DNA of 57,131 nt, from the NCBI RefSeq assembly GCF_009923995.1, contig NZ_RFSK01000040.1, positions 1 to 57,131 on the forward strand, written 5' to 3'. Source of the stretch: Janthinobacterium sp. Lineage in GTDB: Bacteria; Pseudomonadota; Gammaproteobacteria; Burkholderiales; Burkholderiaceae_D. The position numbers and the translations under genes were made by a program. Each line of letters starts with the position of its first letter. Positions within the stretch are counted from its first letter, which is position 1. The notes beneath the pieces were generated by a model. It ran no database searches and was not told the origin of the DNA. It was given only the letters and a program-made list of their open reading frames with translations. Shown piece by piece: positions 1 through 9,134 of the stretch.

Positions 1-1035
1 ACGGGCGTGTCGAAAGGCGCGACCTTGAGCCACCGCAATGTGATCGCCAATGTACTGCAGAGCGAAGCGTGGTCGGGCGCGGCGCTCGACCAGAACAGCA
101 AGGAACAGCTGATCGTCGTCTGCGCCCTGCCGCTGTACCATATCTTTGCGCTGACGGCGTGCGCCATGTGGGGCACGCGCGTGGGCGCGCTGAATATCCT
201 CATCCCGAATCCGCGCGATATCCCCGGCCTGATCAAGGAACTGGGCAAGTACAAATTCAATCTGTTGCCTGCAGTCAATACGCTGTATAACGCGCTGGTC
301 AACCATCCCGATTTTGCCAAGCTCGACTTCTCGGGCTTGAAGATCGCCAACGGCGGCGGCATGGCGGTGCAGCAAGCCGTCAACGACAAGTGGCTGCAAG
401 TGACGGGCGTGTCCATCATCGAAGGCTATGGCCTGTCGGAAACGTCGCCTGTCGCCACCTGCAACCGCGCCGACAGCACGGCGTTTTCCGGCACCATCGG
501 CTTGCCCGTGCCGTCGACCGAGATCGCCATCCTCGACGATGACGGCAAGGAAGTGCCGCTGGGCCAGACGGGCGAAATCGCCATCCGCGGCCCGCAGGTG
601 ATGAGCGGTTACTGGAACCGTCCCGATGAAACGGCGAAGGTCATGACAGCGGACGGCTACTTCAAGTCGGGCGACGTGGGCATCATGGATGAACGCGGCT
701 ACGTGAAGATCGTGGACCGCAAGAAAGACATGATTCTCGTCTCCGGCTTCAATGTGTATCCGAACGAAGTCGAAGCCGTCATCGCGGCCCATCCGGGCGT
801 GCTCGAGTGCGCCTGCGTGGGCGTGCCGGACGAGCATTCGGGCGAGGCCGTGAAGGTGTTTGTCGTGCGCAAGGACCCCGGCCTGACGGCGGAGACGCTG
901 ATGGCGTATTGCAAGGAACAATTCACGGGCTACAAGCGGCCGAAATACATCGAGTTCCGCGATGAACTGCCGAAAACCAACGTCGGCAAGATTTTGCGTC
1001 GCGCCCTGCGCGACGAAACGAAGAAAGCAGCATAA
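1..1035 (+). CDS. fadD: Long-chain fatty-acid-CoA ligase, 5'-truncated by the window edge
   Basis: The reading frame is open from base 1 and encodes the C-terminal ~345 residues of an AMP-forming acyl-CoA synthetase, which activates fatty acids with ATP and CoA for beta-oxidation or lipid synthesis. It begins inside the phosphate-binding signature (TGVSKGATLSHRN). It keeps the adenylate-binding EGYGLSETSP motif, the hinge region around VDRKKDMILVSGFN and the C-terminal lysine motif PKTNVGKILRR, so the visible part looks intact. By eye about three quarters of its residues match the next gene, so this is a tandem paralogue. The missing ~215 N-terminal residues lie outside the window. Confidence 0.93.
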   Translation, partial: TGVSKGATLSHRNVIANVLQSEAWSGAALDQNSKEQLIVVCALPLYHIFALTACAMWGTRVGALNILIPNPRDIPGLIKELGKYKFNLLPAVNTLYNALVNHPDFAKLDFSGLKIANGGGMAVQQAVNDKWLQVTGVSIIEGYGLSETSPVATCNRADSTAFSGTIGLPVPSTEIAILDDDGKEVPLGQTGEIAIRGPQVMSGYWNRPDETAKVMTADGYFKSGDVGIMDERGYVKIVDRKKDMILVSGFNVYPNEVEAVIAAHPGVLECACVGVPDEHSGEAVKVFVVRKDPGLTAETLMAYCKEQFTGYKRPKYIEFRDELPKTNVGKILRRALRDETKKAA

Positions 1036-1042
1036 ACAGTGC

Positions 1043-1071
1043 AGGGTGCGCGTCCAGGGCGCGCACCCTTT
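1043..1071 (+). terminator. Strong hairpin between the two fadD genes
   Basis: Arms AGGGTGCGCG (1043-1052) and CGCGCACCCT (1060-1069) pair perfectly over 10 bp around a 7-base loop and are followed by only TTTC. The short T-run suggests a weak terminator, an attenuator or a processing hairpin rather than a full stop between the tandem paralogues. Confidence 0.6.
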
Positions 1072-1095
1072 CATACAGATAAAGATGAGGCATAG

Positions 1096-2778
1096 ATGGA
1101 CAAGATTTGGTTGAAGTCGTACCCGGACAGCGTTCCCGCAGAGATTGACTGCACGCAATACCGTTCCGTCACGCATTTGCTGGAAGAATCGTTCCAGAAA
1201 TACGCGGACCGCAACGCTTTCGTGTGCATGGATAAATTCCTCACGTATCGCGAGCTCGACAAGCTGTCGCTGCAGATGGGGGCCTGGCTGCAAAGCAAGG
1301 GCCTCAAGACGGGCGCGCGCGTGGCGATCATGCTGCCCAACGTGCTGCAGTATCCGGTGGCGATGGCGGCGATCCTGCGCGCCGGCTACACCGTGGTCAA
1401 CGTCAACCCGCTGTACACGCCGCGCGAATTGCAGCATCAGCTGATCGATTCGGGCAGCGAAGCGATCATCGTGCTGGAAAACTTCGCCACCACGGTGGAG
1501 CAGGTGTTGCCGCACACCCAGGTCAAGCATGTGATCGTGGCCACCATGGGCGACTTGCTGGGCGGCTTGAAGGGGACGATCGTCAACTTCGTCGTGCGCA
1601 AGATCAAGAAAATGGTGCCCGCGTTTTCCTTGCCGGGCGCCATCAGTTTCAACAAGATGCTGGCCGAAGGCGCGCGCCTGACCCTCACGCCCGTGCAGCA
1701 GGGCCATGACGACATCGTCTTCCTGCAATACACGGGCGGCACGACGGGCGTGTCGAAAGGCGCGATGTTGTTGCATCGCAATGTGATCGCCAACGTGCTG
1801 CAAAACGAGGCGTGGATTTCGCCCGTGATGACGCCGGAGATGCGCGCCACCTCGATGGGTTTCATGTGCGCCTTGCCCCTGTATCACATCTATTCGCTGA
1901 CGGTCAGCGCCCTGATGGGCATGCGCGTGGGCGGCTTGAACGTGCTGATCCCGAACCCGCGCGACATTCCCGGCTTCGTCAAGGAACTCGCCAAGCACAA
2001 GATCGTCGTCTTCCCGGCCGTCAATACCCTGTACAACGCCCTGCTGAACAATGCGGACTTCGCCAAGCTCGATTTTTCCAGCTATAAGGTGTGCAATGGC
2101 GGCGGCATGGCCCTGCAGCGCAACGTGGCCGAACGCTGGCTGAAACTGACGGGCTGCCCGCTGATCGAAGGTTATGGCATGTCGGAAACGTCGCCCGTGG
2201 TGACGGGCAACCGCGTCGACATCACGGAATTCACGGGCACCATCGGCCTGCCTTTCCCGTCGACGGAAGTGGCCATCCTCAACGACGACGGCGTGGAAGT
2301 GCCGCTGGGCGAGCCGGGCGAGATCGCCGTGCGCGGCCCGCAGGTGATGGCCGGCTACTGGCAGCGTCCGGACGAGACGGCCAAGTCGATGACGGCGGAC
2401 GGTTTCTTCAAGACGGGCGACGTGGGCGTCATGGATGAGCGCGGCTACGTGAAGATCGTCGACCGCAAGAAGGACATGATCATCGTTTCCGGCTTCAATG
2501 TGTACCCGAACGAGGTGGAAGACGTGGTCGCCTCGTGCCCGGGCGTGCTCGAATGCGCCTGCATCGGTGTGCCGGACGCCAACTCGGGCGAAGCCGTGAA
2601 AGTGTTTGTCGTGCGCAAGGACCCGAACCTGACGGTGGAACAGATCCGCGAGCACTGCAAGCATGAATTGACGGCATACAAGAAGCCGAAATACATCGAG
2701 TTCCGCGATGAATTGCCGAAAACCAACGTTGGCAAGATCTTGCGCCGTCAGTTGCGCGACGAAAAGAAAGCGGCTTAA
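1096..2778 (+). CDS. fadD: Long-chain fatty-acid-CoA ligase
   Basis: This 560-residue protein is a full-length AMP-forming acyl-CoA synthetase of the usual FadD size. The ATP/phosphate loop YTGGTTGVSKG is at residues 212-222 and the adenylate motif EGYGMSETSP at 358-367. The linker VDRKKDMIIVSGFNVYPNE and the terminal catalytic lysine motif PKTNVGKILRR are also present. It should make fatty acyl-CoA for beta-oxidation. It follows a close paralogue after a 60-base spacer containing a hairpin, so the pair may be cotranscribed. Its stop codon overlaps that of the convergent acyltransferase gene by 4 bases. Confidence 0.96.
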   Translation: MDKIWLKSYPDSVPAEIDCTQYRSVTHLLEESFQKYADRNAFVCMDKFLTYRELDKLSLQMGAWLQSKGLKTGARVAIMLPNVLQYPVAMAAILRAGYTVVNVNPLYTPRELQHQLIDSGSEAIIVLENFATTVEQVLPHTQVKHVIVATMGDLLGGLKGTIVNFVVRKIKKMVPAFSLPGAISFNKMLAEGARLTLTPVQQGHDDIVFLQYTGGTTGVSKGAMLLHRNVIANVLQNEAWISPVMTPEMRATSMGFMCALPLYHIYSLTVSALMGMRVGGLNVLIPNPRDIPGFVKELAKHKIVVFPAVNTLYNALLNNADFAKLDFSSYKVCNGGGMALQRNVAERWLKLTGCPLIEGYGMSETSPVVTGNRVDITEFTGTIGLPFPSTEVAILNDDGVEVPLGEPGEIAVRGPQVMAGYWQRPDETAKSMTADGFFKTGDVGVMDERGYVKIVDRKKDMIIVSGFNVYPNEVEDVVASCPGVLECACIGVPDANSGEAVKVFVVRKDPNLTVEQIREHCKHELTAYKKPKYIEFRDELPKTNVGKILRRQLRDEKKAA

Positions 2779-3947
2779 TTCGCCGGCACGGCCGTGTCCG
2801 CCGCTACGGATTGCCGTGGCCGGGCGGACAGGCCGAAGCAGGGACGCAGCCAGTTCACCTTGCTGATCACCAGCGAAGTGCCCAGCCAGCAGATGGCCAC
2901 CGTGCCGGCCAGGATCAGCAGGGGTTCGACCACCGGCCCCAGCATCAGCGGCACCAGCCAGTAGGCCAACAGGATGATCGCGCTCTGGTGCAGGATATAC
3001 CAGGGAAAGACGGCCTGCCGCGCCCATGGCAGCCAGGCAAAGGGACGGTTCAAGAGCGTATGCGACCAGCCCAGGATGGTGCAGATGGCCAGCCACATGT
3101 ACAGGTTGCGCAGGGGCCAGGAACCGGCCGAGGCCCAGGTCAGCATGTTTTCCGAGTAAATCTGGTCAAAAACCATGTATCCGGCGAACGCGCCCAGGCC
3201 CAGCCACAGCGTATGCCAGCGCAGGCGCGCCAGTTCCGCCCATAAGCCCTTGTCATTGCCCAGCCACCAGCCATACACGAACATCGTGAAATACATGGCG
3301 TGCGCATACCAGTCGCGCACCACCGCATGGGTTTCCGGATAGCGCATTTTCAGGAAGACCATGGCCGCCAATGCCGGCAGCGCAGGCAGCACCAGCAAAC
3401 GCCAGCCACGCAGGCGCCGGAAGCATGGTTTCAGCACCGCCAGCAACGGCTGCAGCGCCACCAGCACGATGGTGTAGAGCAGCAGGTACACCAGGTACCA
3501 CAGATGATTCCACGTAAATCCATATTGCCAGCCGGCGAAGGCGCCCTCCGGCCAGGCGTAGCCGCCAAAGTAATGCAGCAGGAACTGTCCATAGCCAGGC
3601 TCGACCAGGCCCTTGCTGACACCTTCGCAATACGGCTGGAGGGGAACGATGACGGCCATGCCAAACAGCAGCGGCAGCAGCAGGCGCTTGACCCTGCGCC
3701 ACAGGAAGGCGCCGCGTGTGTGTTGCGTCATCATGGCGCAGGACACGCCGGAAATCAGGAAGACGATTTCCATGCGCCAGCGGTTGAGGAAGACCAGCGG
3801 CATGTTCAGGGTATCGGTGGCATAGCTGCTGTGCATGTGAAAGTTCCAGCCATCCATGTACACCAGGGCGGTGTGATAGACGATCAGCAGGCTGAAAACG
3901 AGAAAGCGCAAGGCGTCGATGTCGTGACGGCGGGATTCTATGGTCAT
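2775..3947 (-). CDS. Acyltransferase family 3 integral membrane protein
   Basis: This is a 390-residue, very hydrophobic protein with about ten predicted membrane segments. The N-terminus RRHDIDALRFLVFSLLIVYHT is typical of acyltransferase_3/OafA-like proteins, which move acyl groups onto sugars or other surface molecules; the histidine in YHT is the family's conserved residue. The ATG at 3947 is preferred over an upstream frame start because the family begins a few residues before the RHDIDALR motif. It is divergent from the LytTR regulator gene (157-base spacer) and overlaps fadD at the 3' end. The acceptor substrate cannot be read from the sequence. Confidence 0.88.
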   Translation of the reverse strand: MTIESRRHDIDALRFLVFSLLIVYHTALVYMDGWNFHMHSSYATDTLNMPLVFLNRWRMEIVFLISGVSCAMMTQHTRGAFLWRRVKRLLLPLLFGMAVIVPLQPYCEGVSKGLVEPGYGQFLLHYFGGYAWPEGAFAGWQYGFTWNHLWYLVYLLLYTIVLVALQPLLAVLKPCFRRLRGWRLLVLPALPALAAMVFLKMRYPETHAVVRDWYAHAMYFTMFVYGWWLGNDKGLWAELARLRWHTLWLGLGAFAGYMVFDQIYSENMLTWASAGSWPLRNLYMWLAICTILGWSHTLLNRPFAWLPWARQAVFPWYILHQSAIILLAYWLVPLMLGPVVEPLLILAGTVAICWLGTSLVISKVNWLRPCFGLSARPRQSVAADTAVPAN

Positions 3948-3972
3948 GATCGGTGGGGAAGTGGTGAAGGAA

Positions 3973-4069
3973 GGTCCCAGCATAGGCAGGGGGGCGGCGG
4001 CCAGCCAGCGAAATGGGACGAGCGGACGGCTGGCTGGGACGAATGGGCAGCCTGGGACGGGCGTGGGAC
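3973..4069. promoter_or_regulatory. TGGGAC repeat array in the divergent acyltransferase/LytTR promoter
   Basis: TGGGAC occurs at 4014-4019, 4035-4040, 4053-4058 and 4064-4069, and once inverted (GGTCCCA, 3973-3979). The first two direct copies start 21 bp apart, the usual pitch for paired LytTR-domain half-sites. The last copy ends three bases before a TACAAT -10-like box (4072-4077). An operator for the adjacent LytTR protein is an inference. Confidence 0.45.
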
Positions 4070-4104
4070 CTTACAATTGTGCAACTAATTCAACCGCTGA
4101 GACC

Positions 4105-4971
4105 ATGGCCGCTTCCTCCACCGACCTGTTGCAACGTTATCAACGCTGGCGCCGCGTGGCCGAACCGGGATTCTGGATCCTGCTGACCCTGATGCAGGCC
4201 AGCGTGAACAGCTGGCTGGCCTGGACCGACCTGCAGCGCAGCGGCGTGGGCACGGCGTTCTGGGAAGTGGCCGTGTGGGAATGGAGCAGCAACCTGGTGC
4301 TGCTGGCGCTGGTGCCCGTGGTCATCCTGGCGGAACAGTGCCGGCCGCTGCACCTGGTATTCCAGCGCCAGAACCTGCGCTGGCACCTGGCCGCCTCGGT
4401 CGTGTACAGCCTCGTGCATGTGGCGGCCATGGTGGCCCTGCGCAAGCTGGCCTACTGGAGCCAGGGCAGCGACTACGATTTCGGCGCCTGGTGGCGCGAG
4501 CTGCCCTATGAATACTTGAAAGATGTGCGTGCTTACTTCCTCGTCTTGCTGACGGTGGGCTTTTATCGTTTGCTGCTGATGCGCTGGCAAGGCGAGGCGA
4601 CGTTGCTGGGGGAACCGGATGAAGGGCCGGCCGTGGAGCCGGTGCAGCAGCCGGAACGGTTTTTGGTGCGCAAGCTGGGCAAGGATTTTTTGCTGCCCGC
4701 CTTCGAGATCGAATGGATACAGGCCTGGGGCAATTATGTGAACCTGCACGTGCGGGGCCACGACTATCCGTTGCGCTCGACCATGGCCGCCATCGAGCGT
4801 CGCCTCGACGGCAAGCGTTTCGTGCGCGTGCACCGCAGCTACATCGTCAACCTCGATTTTGTGCAGAGCATCGTGCCGCTGGATTCGGGCGACGCGCGCG
4901 CCGTGCTGCGCACGGGCGGCGAAGTGCCCGTCAGCCGTCGCTACCGAGATGCCTTGAAAAGTACGCGCTAA
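4105..4971 (+). CDS. Membrane-anchored LytTR-family transcriptional regulator
   Basis: The 288-residue protein has about four N-terminal hydrophobic segments (roughly residues 15-150), a variable linker rich in E and P, and a C-terminal LytTR DNA-binding domain from about residue 186. The domain shows the family pattern IEWIQAWGNYVNLHV, KRFVRVHRSYIVNL and VPVSRRYRDALK. No receiver domain is present, so it probably senses a membrane signal directly. The ATG at 4105 is chosen because earlier in-frame starts would place the repeat-rich promoter region inside the gene. The divergent acyltransferase gene is the likely target, together with autoregulation. The stop overlaps the convergent phoD-like gene by 4 bases. 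Confidence 0.9.
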   Translation: MAASSTDLLQRYQRWRRVAEPGFWILLTLMQASVNSWLAWTDLQRSGVGTAFWEVAVWEWSSNLVLLALVPVVILAEQCRPLHLVFQRQNLRWHLAASVVYSLVHVAAMVALRKLAYWSQGSDYDFGAWWRELPYEYLKDVRAYFLVLLTVGFYRLLLMRWQGEATLLGEPDEGPAVEPVQQPERFLVRKLGKDFLLPAFEIEWIQAWGNYVNLHVRGHDYPLRSTMAAIERRLDGKRFVRVHRSYIVNLDFVQSIVPLDSGDARAVLRTGGEVPVSRRYRDALKSTR

Positions 4972-6560
4972 GCTGTTTGCACGCCCGCCTTGCCATCCTG
5001 CACGGTGAAGCGGGCCAGGGTCGCGATGGGGGACGCGCTGTCGCGCACGTTTTCCAGGCCCTGGAACAGGGTCGTGGTTTTCTCTGGTGTGATGTCCAGT
5101 AGCATGTAGCCCCGCTTGTCGCTGCGTCCATAGCGGATGTGCGGATTCATCGCCACGTATTGCTCCGTGCGCGCCTGCGGGCGTGAACTCGAGGTGATTG
5201 AGGTACCGCAAAACTCCGTGGCCAGCACGGGATTATCCTTGCTGGTGGGACGCATGGCATTGCGGCTCAGTTCCGTGGCATAAAAGGTGTGCACGTCGCC
5301 CGACAGTACCAGCGGATTGCTGGCCTTGCTGCTGCGCAGGGCATCGAGCAGGTGCTGGCGCGCCAGCGGATAGCCATCCCAGCCATCGGTCCAGATGCGT
5401 TCATCGCCGGGGCGCACGATGGGCACCTGGCTCGATTGCGCCATCAGGGTTTGCTGTGCCAGGATATTCCAGCGTGCCGGAGAGCCATCGAGGCCGGCTT
5501 GCAGCCAGCGCTGCTGCTCCTCGCCCAGCATCGTGCGCTCGGGTTTCAGCAGGTCGGGGCAGTGGCGCGTGGTGATGGAATTGGAGCCGCCGCGACCCGG
5601 TTTGGCGCAGGCATGGTAGGCGCGGTATTGCCGGTCGTCCAGTACGTGGAAGCGTGCCAATCGGCCCCAATCATAGCGCTGGTAGATGCGCATGTCGACG
5701 AAGCCCCGTCGCCCCAGCGGCAGCAGGCGCAGCGGCATGTGTTCATAGAACGCCTGGTAGGCGGCCGCGCGGCGCGCAAGAAACGTGGGTGTCAGCAGTT
5801 CGTCGCGGTCGTTGGCGTAATCGTTGGCCACTTCATGGTCGTCCCAGGTGACGATCCACGGCGCGGCCAGGTGGGCGCCCTGCAAATCCAGGTCGCTTTT
5901 GTATTGCGCGTAGCGGGCGCGGTATTCGTCCAGGGTAAAACTTTCATGCGTGCGCACGGCCCGGCCGGGATGCTGCAGCTGGTACGGACCCCACTCGTAA
6001 ATGTAATCGCCGAGGAAGGCCACCAGGTCGGGTGCGGCCGCCGCGATATGCCGGTGCGCCGCGTAGGTGCCAAATTCCCAGTGCTGGCACGAGGCGACGG
6101 CCAGTTTCAGCGAGGCGGGCATGGCGTCGACGGCCGGCGCCGTGCGCGTGCGGCCCACGGGACTGACGGCGTCACCAAACATGAAACGGTACCAGTACCA
6201 GCGCCCGGGCGCCAGGCCGCCCACGTCGACGTGCACGCTGTGGGCGAGGGCGGGCGTGGCCGTGGCATGCCCCTTGGCCACGACGCGTCTGAAACCGTCG
6301 TCATCGGCCACTTCCCAGCGCACGTTCAGGGCGATGGTGGGCGTAGCGGCGGCGTACAGCGGGTCGTAGCAGATGCGCGTCCACAACACGACGGCATCGG
6401 GCAGGGGCGAGCCGGAGGCGACGCCGAGCGCAAAGGGATAGCCGCTGCCGTTCAGGCGCGTGGCGGCACCGGCGCCGGAGCCGGACAGCACGCTGCCGGC
6501 CGCGGCCAGGGACGCCATGCGGGCAGCGCTGAGCAGGAAGATGCGGCGCTGGCTATCCAT
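4968..6560 (-). CDS. phoD: PhoD-family alkaline phosphatase/phosphodiesterase, Tat-exported
   Basis: This 530-residue protein starts with a twin-arginine signal: R5-R6 in SQRRIFLLS, followed by a hydrophobic Ala/Leu stretch. Next come a PhoD N-terminal domain (FALGVASGSPLPDAVVLWTR) and the metallophosphatase core, with LAVASCQHWE, FLGDYIYEW, WDDHEVANDY, LAQQTLMAQ and SGDVHTFYATEL. These fit a Ca/Fe-dependent extracytoplasmic phosphatase that releases phosphate from phosphomono- and diesters. The ATG at 6560 gives a proper Tat signal; a longer upstream frame has none. I see no clear Pho box upstream. It lies downstream of the thioesterase gene on the same strand. Confidence 0.93.
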   Translation of the reverse strand: MDSQRRIFLLSAARMASLAAAGSVLSGSGAGAATRLNGSGYPFALGVASGSPLPDAVVLWTRICYDPLYAAATPTIALNVRWEVADDDGFRRVVAKGHATATPALAHSVHVDVGGLAPGRWYWYRFMFGDAVSPVGRTRTAPAVDAMPASLKLAVASCQHWEFGTYAAHRHIAAAAPDLVAFLGDYIYEWGPYQLQHPGRAVRTHESFTLDEYRARYAQYKSDLDLQGAHLAAPWIVTWDDHEVANDYANDRDELLTPTFLARRAAAYQAFYEHMPLRLLPLGRRGFVDMRIYQRYDWGRLARFHVLDDRQYRAYHACAKPGRGGSNSITTRHCPDLLKPERTMLGEEQQRWLQAGLDGSPARWNILAQQTLMAQSSQVPIVRPGDERIWTDGWDGYPLARQHLLDALRSSKASNPLVLSGDVHTFYATELSRNAMRPTSKDNPVLATEFCGTSITSSSRPQARTEQYVAMNPHIRYGRSDKRGYMLLDITPEKTTTLFQGLENVRDSASPIATLARFTVQDGKAGVQTA

Positions 6561-6583
6561 GGAGCGTGGGGACGAATGTGGGA

Positions 6584-7024
6584 TTAAGGTGACAGCAGGG
6601 TCTCGATGGGCGGTACCTTGCGCGGCTTGCGGTCGGAATCCGTGGCGACATAGATCAGCGTTGCTTCCGTGACTTTCACGATGCACGCCTGCAGGCGGTT
6701 GCGTTCGGCATACACTTCCACGTTGACGGTGATCGAGGTATTGCCAACCTTGACGATATCGGCGTAGAACGACAGCAGATCGCCGACGAAGACGGGATTT
6801 TTGAAGACAAAGGAGTTGACGGCGATGGTGGCGACGCGGCCGTTGGCGCGCCGCGTGGCTGGCAGCGAGCCGGCGATGTCGACCTGCGCCATGATCCAGC
6901 CGCCGAAGACGTCGCCGTACACATTGGCGTCCGACGGGGCGGGCATCATGCGCAGTTCCGGCATTTTTCCGGCGGGCAGGCCGGAGGCGAGGCAGTTATC
7001 AGGGCGGTCGGGGGAGGTGCTCAT
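6584..7024 (-). CDS. Acyl-CoA thioesterase, YciA-like hotdog-fold
   Basis: This 146-residue protein has the YciA/acyl-CoA hydrolase pattern: DANVYGDVFGGWIMAQVDIAG, then ATIAVNSFVFKNPVFVGDLLSFYADIVKVGNTSI. It matches the family in length, and the aspartate in AQVDIAG aligns with the conserved active-site region of hotdog thioesterases. It hydrolyses acyl-CoA to free acid and CoA in the cytoplasm and may act as a counterweight to the nearby acyl-CoA ligases. It ends 23 bases before the phoD start on the same strand, so the two may be cotranscribed. Its start is 61 bases from the divergent ABC exporter start. Confidence 0.92.
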   Translation of the reverse strand: MSTSPDRPDNCLASGLPAGKMPELRMMPAPSDANVYGDVFGGWIMAQVDIAGSLPATRRANGRVATIAVNSFVFKNPVFVGDLLSFYADIVKVGNTSITVNVEVYAERNRLQACIVKVTEATLIYVATDSDRKPRKVPPIETLLSP

Positions 7025-7085
7025 CTTTTATTCTCATGAAAGGCTACAATTGCCCCGATTGAACCATAAAAAGCCGACCTTCGCC

Positions 7086-8939
7086 ATGCGCCGTTCCCAG
7101 ACTCCCCCTCCGCCCCGCTCGCCCGCTTCCGCCAGCCACAGCGATTTCGCCACCATCAAGACCTTGCTGCCGTATCTGTGGGTCTACAAATGGCGGGTGC
7201 TGCTGGCGTTGCTATGCCTGGTGGGCGCCAAGCTGGCCAACGTGGGCGTGCCGCTGGTCCTGAAAAAACTCGTCGATGCCATGACCATCACGGCGGCGCA
7301 CCCGCAAGCGCTGCTGGTGCTGCCGGTCGGCTTGCTGGTGGCGTATGGCTTGCTGCGCCTGTCCACCACCCTGTTTACGGAATTGCGCGAATTCCTCTTC
7401 GCCCGCGTCACGCAGCGGGCCGTGCGCACCATCGCGCTGCAAGTGTTCCGCCACCTGCACGCGCTGTCGCTGCGCTTTCACCTGAACCGCCAGACGGGCG
7501 GCATGACGCGCGACATCGAACGGGGCACGCGCAGCGTCGGCTCGCTCATTTCCTACACCCTGTTCAACATCCTGCCGACCCTGGTGGAAATTACCCTCGT
7601 GCTGGGCTACCTGGTCTTGCACTACGACATCTGGTTTACCGTCATCACGGCGGTGGCGCTCGTGTCCTACATCGCGTTTACCGTGCTGGTGACGAACTGG
7701 CGCACGCATTTCCGCCGCACCATGAACGACCTCGATTCGAAGGCGAATACCAAGGCCATCGACTCCTTGATCAACTATGAAACTGTGAAGTATTTCGGCA
7801 ACGAGGATTACGAGGCACGGCGCTACGACGAAGGCTTGCAGCGCTACGAGTCGGCGGCCGTGAAATCGCAGACTTCCTTGTCCTTGCTCAATACGGGCCA
7901 GTCCCTGATCATCGCCACGGCCGTGACATTGATACTCTGGCGCGCCACCGTGGGCGTGATCGCCGGCACGATGACCCTGGGCGACCTGGTACTGGTCAAT
8001 GCCTTCATGATCCAGCTGTACATACCCCTCAATTTCCTGGGCGTCATCTACCGCGAAATCAAGCAAAGCCTGGCCGACATGGAGCGCCTGTTTTCACTGC
8101 TGAACGAAAACCGCGAAATCGCCGATACGCCGGAAGCAAAACCGCTCGTCACGCGGGGCGCGGCCGTGCGTTTCGCGCACGTGGACTTCAGCTATGAAGC
8201 CAAGCGGCAAATCCTGTTCGACGTGGATTTCCAGATCCCCGCCGGCACCACCACGGCCGTGGTGGGCCATAGCGGCTCGGGCAAGTCGACCCTGTCGCGT
8301 TTGCTGTTCCGCTTCTATGAAGTCGATGGCGGCGGCATCACCATCGATGGCCAGGACTTGCGCGCCGTCACGCAGGATTCCCTGCGCGCGGCCATCGGCA
8401 TCGTGCCGCAGGACACGGTGTTGTTCAACGACACCATCGAATACAACATCGCCTATGGCAAGCCGGGCGCCAGCAAGGACGCCATCGTGGCGGCGGCCAA
8501 GGCCGCGTCGATCCATGATTTTATTGAAAGCTTGCCGGATGGTTATAACTCCATGGTGGGCGAACGGGGCTTGAAACTGTCGGGCGGCGAAAAGCAGCGC
8601 GTGGCCATCGCCCGCACTCTGCTGAAAGACCCGGCCATCCTGATCTTCGACGAGGCCACCTCCGCGCTCGACTCGAAGGCCGAGCAGGCGATCCAGTCGC
8701 AGCTCAAGGAAATCGCCAAAAACCGCACCACCCTGGTGATTGCGCACCGGCTGTCGACGGTGGCGGACGCCCAGCAAATCCTGGTGCTCGACCATGGCCG
8801 CATCGTCGAGCGGGGCACGCATCCGCAATTGCTGGCGGCCGATGGCCTGTACGCGCAGATGTGGCAACGCCAGCAGGCGAACATGGACGATGAGGGGGAA
8901 GAGGACGATGCGCTGGCGGGCCTGGCACCGGCAAAATAA
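7086..8939 (+). CDS. Atm1/HMT1-type ABC exporter, fused permease and ATPase
   Basis: The 617-residue protein joins an N-terminal six-helix ABC exporter domain to a C-terminal nucleotide-binding domain. Walker A GHSGSGKST is at residues 394-402, the signature LSGGEKQ at 498-504 and Walker B ILIFDEATSALD around 518-529. The segment SLINYETVKYFGNEDYEARRYDE is characteristic of the Atm1/ABCB7 group, which exports glutathione-linked sulfur or metal compounds. The ATG at 7086 is chosen; the longer upstream frame runs over the divergent thioesterase gene. The tail is acidic (DDEGEEDDA). It probably works as a homodimer in the inner membrane. Confidence 0.92.
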   Translation: MRRSQTPPPPRSPASASHSDFATIKTLLPYLWVYKWRVLLALLCLVGAKLANVGVPLVLKKLVDAMTITAAHPQALLVLPVGLLVAYGLLRLSTTLFTELREFLFARVTQRAVRTIALQVFRHLHALSLRFHLNRQTGGMTRDIERGTRSVGSLISYTLFNILPTLVEITLVLGYLVLHYDIWFTVITAVALVSYIAFTVLVTNWRTHFRRTMNDLDSKANTKAIDSLINYETVKYFGNEDYEARRYDEGLQRYESAAVKSQTSLSLLNTGQSLIIATAVTLILWRATVGVIAGTMTLGDLVLVNAFMIQLYIPLNFLGVIYREIKQSLADMERLFSLLNENREIADTPEAKPLVTRGAAVRFAHVDFSYEAKRQILFDVDFQIPAGTTTAVVGHSGSGKSTLSRLLFRFYEVDGGGITIDGQDLRAVTQDSLRAAIGIVPQDTVLFNDTIEYNIAYGKPGASKDAIVAAAKAASIHDFIESLPDGYNSMVGERGLKLSGGEKQRVAIARTLLKDPAILIFDEATSALDSKAEQAIQSQLKEIAKNRTTLVIAHRLSTVADAQQILVLDHGRIVERGTHPQLLAADGLYAQMWQRQQANMDDEGEEDDALAGLAPAK

Positions 8940-8987
8940 ATCGGGAATGGGAAATCAGTAGGAAAAATGCTACAGGCGCGCCGATTC

Positions 8988-9010
8988 AGGCGCGCGTATA
9001 GCGCCTATTT
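8988..9010 (+). terminator. Possible weak terminator after the ABC exporter
   Basis: AGGCGC (8988-8993) and GCGCCT (9001-9006) form a 6-bp stem around a 7-base loop, followed by ATTTG. The U-run is poor, so termination is only a possibility. The rest of the 195-base gap before gltI is AT-richer (about 9045-9070) and probably holds the gltI promoter, but I cannot place its boxes. Confidence 0.35.
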
Positions 9011-9134
9011 GCGGGCAATCACAGAAAACGGCTGGTCCGGCGCTGAAAATGAAATAAAATTAATTCCATTGGTGGCGTTTGCACCACAGTTGTTTCGTTC
9101 GGAATCTATCCGGTTTGTCCGCCCAGGAGAATTT

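Noticed and set aside
9069..9088. TTGGTGGCGTTTGCACC before gltI, resembling a sigma-54 promoter.
   Set aside because: The GG and GC elements are 8 bases apart instead of the 10 needed, so the resemblance is probably chance.
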